NCBI GenBank assembly: GCA_010094025.1
Contig: ML991783.1
Location: 372,001-436,000 of the forward strand
Length of the DNA stretch: 64,000 nt
Direction: 5' to 3'
Source of the DNA: Viridothelium virens
Taxonomy: Eukaryota; Ascomycota; Dothideomycetes; Trypetheliales; Trypetheliaceae
This document shows positions 44,494 through 54,863 of the stretch, piece after piece. Position numbers and translations under genes: made by a program. The first letter of the stretch is position 1. Each line of letters opens with the position of its first letter. The notes below the pieces were generated by a model. The model searched no databases. It saw only the letters and a program-made list of their open reading frames with translations, and was not told where the DNA came from.

Positions 44494-45954
44494 ATGGATC
44501 CTTCTCCGACAGCATTGGTGAAATTGTTGGCTCCAAAACTACCGTATCTTCTAAAGAATGCCGTTTTTCATACTTTTGGCCTCTCCGAAAATTCTTCAAA
44601 ATGGGATCTTCGTACCGACCTTACTGTCAAAGTCTTACGGTCCATTATGAAGAATCCACAACCGCAGTCATTAGAGAAGCTTCAAGAATCAACTTTGAGG
44701 GATCCTGGTGTCAAGGGCAAGCTCTGGGTCAGCAAGGTTGAAATACCCTCGCCACCAGAGGATGAAACGCGCCAAGCACTCTTCAGAGCTGTTGATGATT
44801 TAAAAGATGACTCGCAAGCCTACATAAGGCCCTCCTGCGTGCCAGTCGGTGCAGAATGGACTGGGTATCGGGCCAGCGCTGACAAAGATAGCACGCTCCC
44901 CTCGATATCTGAAGAAGAGAAATACAAGTCTCTTATGTCTGAGACCAAGTCAACAACCACAATACTCTATTTCCATGGCGGTGCCTACTATCTCATGGAT
45001 CTTGCTGCGCATCGCCCCCTAAACTCTCGTCTTGCTAAGCTCACCGGCGGCCGGACGCTCAGTGTCCGCTATAGACTCGCCCCTCAATCCGCCTTTCCCT
45101 CTCAACTCCTTGACGCCCTCTGTGCCTACCTCTACCTTCTCCACCCACCTCCCGGCTCCTTCCACTCCCCCGTCCGCTCCTCTGATATCGTCCTCGCCGG
45201 CGACTCCGCCGGCGGCAACCTTGCCTTCGGCCTCCTCCAACTCCTCATGCAGCTGCACCGCACATCCCCCACCAACCCCCCCAAGATTCTGTACCACGGC
45301 ACCGAAATCGAAGTCCCGCTCCCCGCCGGCATCGCCTGCAACTCGCCCTGGCTCGACATCACCCGCTCACCGCCGTCTCTCGAATCCAATGCACACACCG
45401 ACTACCTGCCGCCACCCTCCAAATCCAGCAACGTCCAGTTCCCGACCGATCGGATCTGGCCAACGGACCCGCCCCGTGGCGACATCTTCTGCGATGCCAG
45501 CATGATGGACCATCCGCTTGCGTCGCCCCTTGCGTTCGGGGAGGCGGACTGGAAGGGGGCGCCGCCGATTTTCATCTGCTGTGGGCAGGAGCTGCTGACT
45601 GATGAGGATGCCATTGTGGCGGGGCGGGCGGCGAGGGCGGGGGTGAAGGTCAGGTGGGAGCAGTTCGAGGCGATGCCGCATTGTTTTGCGATGATCTTGG
45701 AAGGGCTGGACGCGTCGAGGAGGTGCTTGGAGTTGTGGGGTGAAAGCATCAAAGAGATGGTGGAGAAAGGAAAGGAGGGATTGGAGACGAGGGGTACTTG
45801 GTGGGCTGCAAAGACGATGAAGGAGAGTGCGTTAGACGTGAAGGGCTTGGGAAGTGGGTGGACGGAAGAGGAGGTACGTGGGTGGATGAAGGCCGCGAAA
45901 GAGAAGAGGAGGGAAGGCTGGGAGAAGGAGGGTAAAGATTTACCGAAGTTATGA
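44494..45954 (+). CDS. Hormone-sensitive-lipase-type alpha/beta hydrolase (esterase/lipase)
   Basis: A single exon of 486 residues. Catalytic signatures are HGGAYY at 161-166 (oxyanion hole), GDSAGGN at 236-242 with the nucleophile Ser238, the Asp in the TDED segment at 370 or 372, and His396 in EAMPHCF. These define the alpha/beta hydrolase 3 (HSL) family, which hydrolyses carboxyl esters. The segment between the Ser and the Asp is longer than in bacterial relatives and Pro-rich, a likely lid or cap region. No signal peptide is clear. The N-terminal 20 residues are moderately hydrophobic, so membrane association is possible. The C-terminus is a Lys/Glu-rich helix. The open frame continues 67 codons upstream without an ATG, so 44494 is the first credible start. 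Confidence 0.85.
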   Translation: MDPSPTALVKLLAPKLPYLLKNAVFHTFGLSENSSKWDLRTDLTVKVLRSIMKNPQPQSLEKLQESTLRDPGVKGKLWVSKVEIPSPPEDETRQALFRAVDDLKDDSQAYIRPSCVPVGAEWTGYRASADKDSTLPSISEEEKYKSLMSETKSTTTILYFHGGAYYLMDLAAHRPLNSRLAKLTGGRTLSVRYRLAPQSAFPSQLLDALCAYLYLLHPPPGSFHSPVRSSDIVLAGDSAGGNLAFGLLQLLMQLHRTSPTNPPKILYHGTEIEVPLPAGIACNSPWLDITRSPPSLESNAHTDYLPPPSKSSNVQFPTDRIWPTDPPRGDIFCDASMMDHPLASPLAFGEADWKGAPPIFICCGQELLTDEDAIVAGRAARAGVKVRWEQFEAMPHCFAMILEGLDASRRCLELWGESIKEMVEKGKEGLETRGTWWAAKTMKESALDVKGLGSGWTEEEVRGWMKAAKEKRREGWEKEGKDLPKL

Positions 45955-46102
45955 TGATTTGGGAAAGGGAGTTGGCTTTGGATAAACTGGGAAAGATACC
46001 AGATAGAGCTTCGACTTTGAGTCCTTTTAGATTCCTGACATAATTGCCTCCTGGTCATAGCCGTTGCTATATAGCATTACTTCGATATCGAGAAATAAGA
46101 AG

Positions 46103-46465
46103 TCAGAAAAAGGTAAAGGTATCGCTTATTCTATCACGCGCCTGGCTCTTAGATCCGCTGCTCAATGGGGTTAAGAGTTTCTCTTCATTTAATTGGACCG
46201 ACCTTCTGCGTTCCAATTTTGGTGATGTTTCTTGAGGCCTCAGGTATGCTGGCATGTAGTATAGCTCCGGGTAGTATAGGTCGAGATCCGCCTCAAAATC
46301 ATCTCGTGCATCGCACAGCGCCGTAAGAGATTGGCATGAATCTCCTTCAGGGGGCTTCAACGACGTACTTTTTGCTAGCATCCTTCAGCGTTTGGGACCC
46401 TTTCCATCATTGCTCCTGCCTCGCGCGTGTCTTTGAGGGAGAGAACCTCCTTCGTCGTTGAGCAT
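46103..46465 (-). pseudogene. Small open frame interrupted by one in-frame TGA
   Basis: From ATG 46465 the frame reads MLNDEGGSLPQRHARGR and on for 26 codons, meets TGA at 46387-46385, then continues for another 93 codons from an adjacent ATG at 46381 to the stop near 46103. The second part is rich in charged residues and contains DADLDLYYPELYYMPAYL-like sequence with several Tyr. No family is recognised. It may be a relic, or a real small gene starting at 46381. Confidence 0.25.
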
Positions 46466-47502
46466 AAACGTTTGTTAAGTGAAATGCTGCTGAGGCTTAT
46501 TAAGTGAAGCTAAAGTCTATGGCCCATGATAGGGCGATGGACTGAAGTACGATAGGAGCGCGTGGATTCGTAGCCATAATTTGAGGAATAGCAGAATAGA
46601 TAAGACTATCCTTAACAGCCTTCGGATGGTGACCAGTTGTTCACATCTTGTGCCTAGCAGAAAGTTGTCCGTGGCAGCGATTCCAATGTATTGACTTTCG
46701 GAACCCACAAGCATTCTCGGAGGTCCGAGAGCGGCAACCAGTGGCACAGTCATTGCTGAGAGGTCAAGAAACTCACCGCCGGATTGAATGCTCATGGAGA
46801 CGATACATAATTAATTCCGTGAGGATCTGTAGCCTTTGATCTACAACCGCTACCGTAACAGGGGTCAAGGACCGCAGTGATCGCCCTGTGCCGTAGAGTA
46901 CAGCTGCAGACACACGAACATCATGCTTACGGACCTACAGCTTACAGATCCCGGGAGCACATTGCCGTACAGATTACAGTACTACAAAGCAGTGATACTG
47001 TCTCGATTGGCTAAATTACTGACATTTTAGCACGCGGTGCCGTGCCGCCCACCTTGCAGAAAACTCCAGGCTGTGCCACTCCTCCTTCACATCGCCCTGC
47101 GCATCCCTTCCATCAGTTGGAACTCATCTAGAGCCAGCAAGAGGAGAACAGCTGGAAGATTGAGAGCTTAGCCTACTTGGGCCCATAATACTCTGACATT
47201 ACATCCTGAGCAATGGGAAGACAGGTCTACGTCTACTGTTTCGCTGACTATCGAGACTGCCGCTACCGTACAGGAAGTGTAGTTTGGCAGGCTAGCTTCC
47301 AGCATTTTGTGACATGTATGGGATCGAGTATCTTTAGAAAAAGATCCTTATCCTAGCCTAATCGCGATCCTGTCGGCATGATTACCATCTGTGCCGGACG
47401 TCTTGCCATCTTGACAATCGATACAATTCCTACAGCCTGATGGCCTCTACGACTGATCATTCCCATGACGAAGGCGATGAAGCATCGGAAGACTTCCTGC
47501 CA

Positions 47503-47510
47503 TATATAAG
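47503..47510 (+). promoter_or_regulatory. TATA box of the GH43-like gene
   Basis: The sequence TATATAAG is a good TATA box. It lies 310 bp upstream of the start codon, so transcription probably begins around 47530-47560 with a long leader. That leader contains three copies of a GCCTGGTGC motif. Confidence 0.5.
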
Positions 47511-47585
47511 GGTATCACTCAGTGTTCTTCAGGTGACTATCTTTCCGTACCCACCATTATCCTTTATTTCCAATTCTTGACATCA

Positions 47586-47732
47586 GCCTGGTGCTGTAGT
47601 CTTTGTTCATCTCATTCTCACTTTCTTTCCATTAAGGGTTGACTATTGGCCTGGTGCGATAGCCCTAACTCGTCTTCCCACAGAAATTTTGTTTTTTCTC
47701 TCATCTCAAAGTCCTAAACTTCAGCCTGGTGC
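47586..47732 (+). repeat. Three spaced GCCTGGTGC motifs in the 5' leader
   Basis: CAGCCTGGTGCTG occurs at about 47586, a variant GGCCTGGTGCGA at about 47650, and CAGCCTGGTGCTG again at about 47723. The spacing is roughly 64-73 bp. Each copy lies in a similar C/T-rich context, so this looks like a degenerate local duplication in the leader. Confidence 0.45.
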
Positions 47733-47819
47733 TGCACTACTCATCAGTGAATCAGCTATCCTAACATAATAGGATCCGTTTCAGCTCTGCCTTGGATCTG
47801 ATACCCTCAATCTTTCGAA

Positions 47820-49003
47820 ATGTTGTCTCAAACATCTCTGGTCAGCTTGGCCATGGCTCTGGCCCTGTATTCCCAGTCCACAGTCGCGAAACCTATGTCT
47901 CCGCCAAGGAAAGCCATTGACGGCCCAATCGAAATTTCAGGCTTCCCAGATCCAAACATCTTGGGCACCAAAGGATCCGGCTTCTATGCCTTTGCCAACG
48001 AGCATCACATTAAGGGAAAGAACGTGAGCGTTCCAGTGGCTCATTCCAAACAGGTCGACGCGGGTTGGAAACTAGATAACGGCTCTGGTCTCGAAAGTCT
48101 CCCAGAATGGGCCAAAGGTCCCGATACAGTCATCGGAAGTCCTGACGTCAGTCAGCTGGTGAGTCTTGGAATGATCCTTTTACGTGTTACCGAAATGTAT
48201 ATCTCGCTAACATCATTCTGTTGCAGTCAAATGGGAAGTATGTGATGTATTTCTCCGTAGCGCGTCCCGAACCGAAGCCTGAGCAACCTCAGCCCACCGT
48301 ACAGTCGCTAAGCCCCATGGAGAGCAATGCACCCGACAAGCAAGGAAAGCACAAAGAGCACAAACAACACTGTGTTGGCATTGCGTACTCTAACCATCCT
48401 GCTGGCCCGTACGAACCCACCAATCAGCCATTTCACTGCACAAAAGGTGAAAAAGAGGATGACCTGATCAATCCAAAGAGCGTGATCTTCAATAACACCC
48501 GGCATCTTCTATACAAGAATAACACTTCCGCTGATGCGGCGAAGACGAGCCGTCTTCTCCTCCAAGAAGTCGACCAGAACGAGGGCAAGAACCTCGTCGG
48601 CAAGCCGCATGATCTCATCCACCCATACCCTCAGGAGAAGACTGGCCAGAACGGTACTAAGCACAGCGACCACCGCACCCAGGGCCATGCCATCCTCCAG
48701 AATCCTCAGACGCAGGGGTATGTTCTCGTCTATGTGACAGGCGAACCGAAGAAGAATGACTTCCAGATCGACTACGCGACTTCGGCGACGCTGACCGGTA
48801 AGTTCGAGCACCAGGGTACGATTGTGAAGACGGGTGACTACGCTGGAGTCAAAATCACGTCGCCCGGTGGCCCGCAGTTTATGGATGGCAACCCTACTAC
48901 GATGCTCTTTACGTCCGAGCAGCAGGGGGATAAGAAGAAGCACAGGCAGCTTTTCGTGGCTCACTTGAAATTTGATGGTCAAAAGGTCGAGTTGGATAGC
49001 TAA
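47820..49003 (+). CDS. Secreted GH43-like glycosidase (five-bladed propeller)
   Basis: Two exons, 47820-48158 and 48227-49003, are joined across a 68-nt intron, giving about 371 residues. The N-terminus is a signal peptide (LVSLAMALALYSQSTVA). The mature part begins with FPDPNILGTKGSGFYAFANE, in which the Asp of the PDP motif is the expected general base of family 43 glycosidases (arabinanases, arabinofuranosidases, xylosidases). Blade motifs are KYVMYFSVA, CVGIAYSNHPAGPYEP with the usual small-Gly-Pro pattern, and QGYVLVYV. The predicted secretion and family point to plant cell wall hydrolysis. Active-site Glu residues cannot be fixed without alignment, so a non-catalytic lectin-like role is possible. 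An upstream TATA box and long leader suggest a regulated gene. Confidence 0.7.
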
Positions 49004-49471
49004 GCTGGGAGAATACGTTGAGGCTTTTCTGGCTTGCTGGAGGATATGGATGTCCGGGGTTGGCGTTGGTTGATACGAGGCGCTTGTACTGTACTGAAAA
49101 GTCCGGGACTTCTATCAAACACAAAATAGGAACACTCATTCAACATTTGATGATGGCTGTCTTACTTGGTTCCTGGCGCGCGTAATTACGTCAATAGGCG
49201 ATTGCGAACTTGCACAGGGACTGAGGTACGTAGCGCGAAGAAAACCGAGTATGTTTTGTTAGAATACTAACGCAGGGCTTTTACGGTGTGTGGTATTGTG
49301 ACATTAAGCTCGAAAAAGTAGGCCACTAGTGATGAAGTTCAGAGCCATAAGGGAGGGCATTTTAGAATCCTTAATCATGACTTGAATGTAGAGATATTCG
49401 CTCTCCTCCATTAAGAACTCTGATAACAGACACCGCGGCCATGGACCAATAATCGTGGGTACCCCCGAGTA
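49004..49471. other. Intergenic between convergent genes
   Basis: 468 bp between the 3' ends of the GH43-like gene and the F-box-like gene. No gene or element recognised. Confidence 0.4.
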
Positions 49472-50822
49472 TTAATCCTTCCCCATTATGGCAGCTGCAG
49501 GGGATTTGTGCTTAGAGAACAGATTTTTAAGCACAGGATCTCGGGCAGCATGAGTCCTCAGCTCTTCCTCGAATTCCTCAGGGCTATGCTCATCCTGCCT
49601 TTGCCACAACTGTCCTATTTGTACGCTGCCTTCTACAGTAAGGATATCGAGAGCTGCCTTTTTTTTCCCACGCGCCAGTGCAAGCGTGTAGATCCAGGGT
49701 TTGGCATCTTCATATAGTTCTCCGGTCTTCTGCCAGAGGGTTCCGACGAAATCATAGGTCAAACAGAGCCGTTCTAGCCGCGTACAGTCCACTAAGGCCC
49801 TGAAGAGTGCATTCATCCTCTCGTCACGGCCAGGGAAAATTTGAAGTTGGCGGAGGTAAATCCGGAGGTCTTGTAGTCTGCCAATGAATGCGTGAAAATG
49901 ATAGATTTTCGGGAAGAACCAGCGGGTATTTCCGAGCACAATAGGCATAATTTCGCGTCTGATTTCTCGTGAAACTTGCGTAATCGCAAGGTGCTCGTTG
50001 GAAAAGAACTCCTCACGAGTCATGTCGATGAGGTCGTCAAACTTGTCATTATAGTCAAAGTCGTCCTTATCTTCAGCCTCGTCCTCGTCCTCATCCTCAT
50101 CGTCGTCCTCTTCCTCACCCTCATCCTTGTCCTCGCCCTCTCCCTCGTCCTCGCCGTCGTCCTCGCTGTTGTCCCCATCTAGTTTATAATAGGAAACATT
50201 GATGCGGGGAAACAGATGGTCGTAAACCAGATTGCGGACCTCTGGAGGTAAACAAGTGAATGGGAAGGGTTGGCCTTGACGGATGATGACTGATGGAAGA
50301 CCATTTGCAGATCCAACTTCGTGTTCCCTCTAAGAAAAAAAGGTTAGCAATAATCACGAGCAATATGTCTTGTGGAGCACCTACGAGTTCAGCTTGAAAT
50401 ATCTCATCATTTTCGACTGTAGTGCCCAGAACATCGAGTGCCCATTTGCCTCGTTTTTCGTTGTACTGGAGTGCTTGTTAGCCATCATTAGTCAACTTGA
50501 GAATGGTAGTGCACTTACAGAGGAGACGTGAACCGAAAGCGGTTGGGTTTCTTTCGGGGTGATCATGGCGAGATACGATTTGTAAGAACAAATGACACCA
50601 GTGGGGCGAGATGAGGATTGTTGACGCTGGTCAAGGTGACCAATTTCTGTGACCTCTGCACGTTCTTGGGGTCCAGCAACAAATTCCACCTATATCAAAA
50701 CAGAGAGGAGCTTCGTAGGATTATTGAATAAGAACGGGTAGAGTTTTTCCTGAGCCTTCTATCTCAGCATTATAAGACCCGAACCCGAGCGAAATCACAA
50801 GCTCCGTGTGCTTTGCCGACAT
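49472..50822 (-). CDS. F-box-like / 2EXR-type protein with a long acidic insert
   Basis: Four exons on the minus strand, 50822-50736, 50689-50519, 50465-50385 and 50329-49472, give about 398 residues. The first intron uses a non-standard GTTCTT donor, so exon 1 (MSAKHTELVISLGFGSY) is less certain. The F-box-like helix is FTCLPPEVRNLVYDHLF. It is followed by an unusual run of about 45 residues that are nearly all Asp/Glu with a few Gly and Lys, and then by the domain beginning ITQVSREIRREIMPIVLGN, typical of this ascomycete family. The acidic run is encoded by an interrupted GAC/GAG repeat. Function is unknown. The next gene, about 540 bp away, is a relative with the same layout, so a local duplication is possible. 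Confidence 0.6.
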
Positions 50823-51358
50823 TGTGAGGGAGGTAATAGAAGAGTGAACATCTCCAAGTCACACCAACGCGTTCACCCTCGCTCACAATTCTACACTTGC
50901 TCACCATTCACAGGCATCCCCAAGAAGGTCCATCACACCTGAAAAATTTGCTGGCGCATGAGGAGGAGAATACCTAAGCTAAAAGGAGTTGAAATGAACC
51001 TGAAGTGGAGATAGCCATCAGGTGAATGAAGTCGAATTGTTTGCACTCGTGAATTCAGAAGTGTTCAATCTTCGTCAGCCTTTGCCCGTAGACGCCATGC
51101 AGAGGTACATCGTCCTCCAGCGGAAAGCCGGTCGGAGCCCTTAGAATTGGCTGCAAATCGGAGCCATCACATGGGCTGCTGGCAGCTTCCGACTCGTCGT
51201 GATGATGTTGTGAGTGAGTTCCTTGAGCGTTGTCTCTCTTTGACTCTATAAAAGGGCAAAATACCTTGAAGCATGTCTAATTAAATACCCGCTGATCTGT
51301 ACACATAGACGAAGGATGAGCTTGTCCACATTGAGTGTATTGCCGATGTGAACCATCT
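50823..51358. other. Intergenic
   Basis: 536 bp between two minus-strand genes. It holds the promoter of the gene that ends at 49472 and the 3' region of the next. No gene. Confidence 0.4.
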
Positions 51359-52345
51359 TCACCGGAAGGACTCCTCGTCCATCACAACTCGGATAATGGC
51401 TCTCAGCCTACTCCCGCCATTGTCATTCCAATCGCCGCCAGGCCAGCAGTCCGGCAAGTTGCTGAAGGATACCATGTCCAACGCCGAATACTCCTTTCCG
51501 CCGCGTGAGCTCACAACGTTCAGCCAAAGCCTGGCGCTCTTGTAGAAGAATTGAGCGTATTCTTCCGGTGTTTTACAGATAGCATGTACGTGAAAGTGTA
51601 TGTGCCGAAGGTTAGGGCATGCCAAGAAACGATTGAACATATCCGGCCGTGACCAATGACTGTTCGCATATCTCCCAACCTTTAGGAAGCGGAGATGCTT
51701 GCGCAAATCTCCGATATGGGCAAGAAACTGGTCAACCACGAGGTCAGGGACATGAGGACTGTCGATCTGAAAAGTCCGTTCGCCATAGATGATCGGGAGG
51801 ACTTCAAATCGAACCTGGCGGCACACAGCGGCGATTGCAAGGTTCGTCCGAGAGAAAAAGCGCGATGGAATGATGGAGAATGTCGGAGGTTGCTCGGAGC
51901 GCAGTACGATGGTATCGCTGTCTTCGTACAGCATCTGATAAATCTTGAGGCGAAGTTCGGTTGGGAGCTTCAAGAACTCGAAACGACCATGACGTTTGGC
52001 CGCAACTTTCTGTTCTTCTACTTCCTCGGGCTCAATTATGATAGCTTGACGGCCACGATGAGGTCCGCTAGGAATGATCACCTGGGCTTTATTAGTGCAA
52101 GATGGTCGTACCTGGGAAATGACATACCTTTCTGGCTGAAAATGGGCTGTCAGATAGCAATCTGATATCGTGCCAATACAGCCTCCCTAGTTTGGTTGAC
52201 TTCGTTGCATGATGAGCATAGCATAATAACTAAAATTACGATTACGTACCTGCGGTACAGCGGTCTTTGACGGTATCCAATACTCAACGGAACTCGTCAC
52301 ATTTTCCATCACCGAAACCGGGAGCGTTGGACATTCTGTAATCAT
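51359..52345 (-). CDS. F-box-like / 2EXR-type protein
   Basis: Two exons on the minus strand, 52345-52250 and 52081-51359, are joined across a 168-nt intron with good sites (GTACGT donor, CCCAG acceptor), giving about 272 residues. The key segment is FEFLKLPTELRLKIYQMLYE, the F-box-like LPxELRxxIY helix, followed by the usual strands: FSRTNLAIAAVCRQVRFEVL (the second family motif, IxxVCRQIRxExxP), FYGxR-like YGERTFQI and a long helix around LAHIGDLRKHLRFLKV. Such genes are numerous in Dothideomycetes. The role is unknown. The exon 1 call rests only on phase and splice signals. Confidence 0.6.
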
Positions 52346-53460
52346 GCTTTTCGTCTCCTGCGATGTGCAATAGGGCTGAAAATCAAGAGATGGGAATCAT
52401 AGAAAGCAAGAAATTGCCATAGCAAGGGGATTGATATATGCAGGTTCGGAATAAATATAATCGATTCTCCCAAACCAGTAAGATTGAACGGGCAAGGAGC
52501 ATCCATGGATCAGAAGCTTACAACTCACACTTGAGACCAGCGCAAACAGCCATCCTGCCTAATAGATTGGGCATCATCCTGGACCAAGGACGAAAGGGCA
52601 CGTGGATCGCCCGAGTGCATCTGCTTGTGCGCCATCTTCAATTTTGTCCTGTCAGGGAGTGGCCAGGCATCCTATAGAATCGAGCGAGGGTCAGGAACGC
52701 GCCTACGCGAGATGCTGCAGAGGATAAACACTTAGTTTATCGTACGATTTGCCCTCGTGCTCAGCTGATCGGGCTTGAAGGTGTCGCAAGGGCATTGGAC
52801 GAAAAGGAGACGGTCCTAGGAGCATCCTGGCCGCCCGGTGATTGTTTCTGTCCACGTCTCGGCTGATACCCGGGCCGAGGAGCTCTTCTCATGTAATCTT
52901 GTCGGCAGTTCAAGAGCTCTAAAAAAGATTCTTTCTTCTCTGACAGTCAGCCATCTCTGCCGCGTCTCTAACCACGATTTAGGGCATGCAAAAAAACAAT
53001 ACAAACATGTGGCTGCAGTCTTCTGCTAAAAAAGCAAATCTGTCTGCACGAATGCTAAGAAATGTACAGTAGCTTCGAGGGACTCTATCTTCATTGTCCA
53101 GGTCTCCGCAGCTCTTGTGGCACTTCAAAGAAGGTCTGATCAGGTACTCTATGCTGAGCGTGCCGTGTTGAGAAGAGTTTGACAACTATTCTGTCGGTAC
53201 CTTTCATTTGACAAAGCTCAGACGTGGAGCGCCTCAATCATAAAAAGCGAGGTACACTTACACATACTCCCGTCCTCTCATTCCAAATTCAATGCCAGTA
53301 TTCTAGTAGTGCCCACATAATGAGGCGAACTCTACCAGTGGGTGATACATCCTTTGGCATTCCATCACTCTAGTCAAGTAAGGTGAAATAAATTTTCTTG
53401 ATCTATTTTTCAAACTCCGCAAGGTCATCTACAATCTTGTCTGCCTTTCTATTAACTCTC
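52346..53460. other. Intergenic
   Basis: About 1.1 kb. Open frames are short and none is supported. Confidence 0.4.
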
Positions 53461-53817
53461 CTAGTCATGCGCTCGATTCCCCTTACGCTCAACAGCAGTC
53501 ACAGCTTCTTCTTCTTCTCCTCCCTTGGCTGAAGCGACTTGCTTATTCGGCACAAACTCATCCAATTTGTCATCCGACTCCCCTGTCTCACCGGCCGCTG
53601 AGGTGTCGACTGACTCCACCGCCTCACTCTACACACCAACCCCTCGATCTTCCACGACCACAACCTGATCGCGAAGCCGCACCGCTGGCCTCAAAGCCCA
53701 CAGTACACCTGGACGGAGCGCCTGCACGCGCAATGCAGCGCCTTCGCAGCTGCGATTCTTGCATACCAGTCTCGACAAGGGAGCACGGCCAACGAGTGCG
53801 GGGAAAGAGTAATGCAT
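53461..53817 (-). pseudogene. Coding-like frame broken by one in-frame TAG
   Basis: From ATG 53817 a frame of 118 codons is open to a stop at 53461 except for a TAG at 53629-53631. After the stop it reads SEAVESVDTSAAGETGESDD and continues in a charged style (DKLDEFVPNK, GGEEEEAVTA) that looks like a real disordered tail. The part before it has basic and Cys-containing residues. The TAG would be CAG (Gln) with a single C-to-T change. No family recognised; a missed intron is also possible. Confidence 0.3.
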
Positions 53818-54863
53818 TTAGTTATGTACTGTGCCATGGTGGCGCTTCAGTTTCCGAAGCGCGGAGTGGCTAATGTAGATCGGATCTGTATTAGATGTTA
53901 GGCGGCGGGAGGCGGCGGGAGCGAAATATTAGGGCGTTGCCGGAGGGGTGCGAAGTGCGGTGGGGGCTAGCGGAGGGCGCCGATGCGCGGAATTGGACGT
54001 CAGATGATATATCTTATTCATAAGGTAGGATGATTATGAATTTGTTGGAGGAGCGTGAGAAATGTAGAAAGGTGGAGGAGTTGGGACTATTAGGTAACAT
54101 GTCAAAGTGTACGAGAGTAGGAATGGGCGAGAGTGAAAGTTACCAAGAGAGGACTTTGTTAACATTCCTAGCACAGTAAAAAACTACAAGAAGCTGCTCA
54201 CAGAAGTTGCGCTTTCTCTATGTATTACAATGATCATGCCCCTTCCCATGACCCGCATCCATTCTTGAAGATAGGTCACATCTGGATGTTCTTCCATAGC
54301 GAATGGACTTTTCCATGTAATAAGTTAGCGATATTTTATTGGCCGAATAAAACCGAAAGCCGCTTAAATAGAACCCCGATTGTGCCCGTTGAGTTTGACA
54401 TGACCTTAGTCTTACATTTGAAGTCTCTCATTATCAACTTATTAATTGAAACATCATGGGTATGGCGTCGAGAGATCGCACTTTATTTCCGGCTAGCGTC
54501 TTTGACTTTCGCATCGTCCCAGGTGCTCAGGCTAAGCCGGTCATGATAACGCTTCTTAATGCAAGATCCTGAATCCATTGACCGGCAATTGGCAGATTGA
54601 ACAATAAACATGACGTGTTACGAGAGAGATTACGAGAGTTCTTGATGTGATGTTGATTGAACAGGTGAAATAACAAATCAGATTAGATGGAAACGCCTAT
54701 TCCATGCACTGGCAAGTATTTCAACACCAGGAAATGCTAATTAAGCCCCCTCGTGAACCCTAAGGAAGCAAAAGAAAAGAGAAAGAAAAGAGAACCAGAT
54801 ATTCTCACGAAGCGAATCGTATCACAGCTACAAACCAAGTAGCTGATCCAGCAGCCACTTCGT
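53818..54863. other. Intergenic
   Basis: About 1 kb with a GGCGGGA direct repeat near 53900. No supported gene. Confidence 0.4.

Larger units (their letters stand above)
45955..47819. other. Intergenic with one interrupted small frame
   Basis: About 1.9 kb. A 120-codon minus-strand frame broken by one TGA lies at 46103-46465. Nothing else is supported until the TATA box near 47503. Confidence 0.4.
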
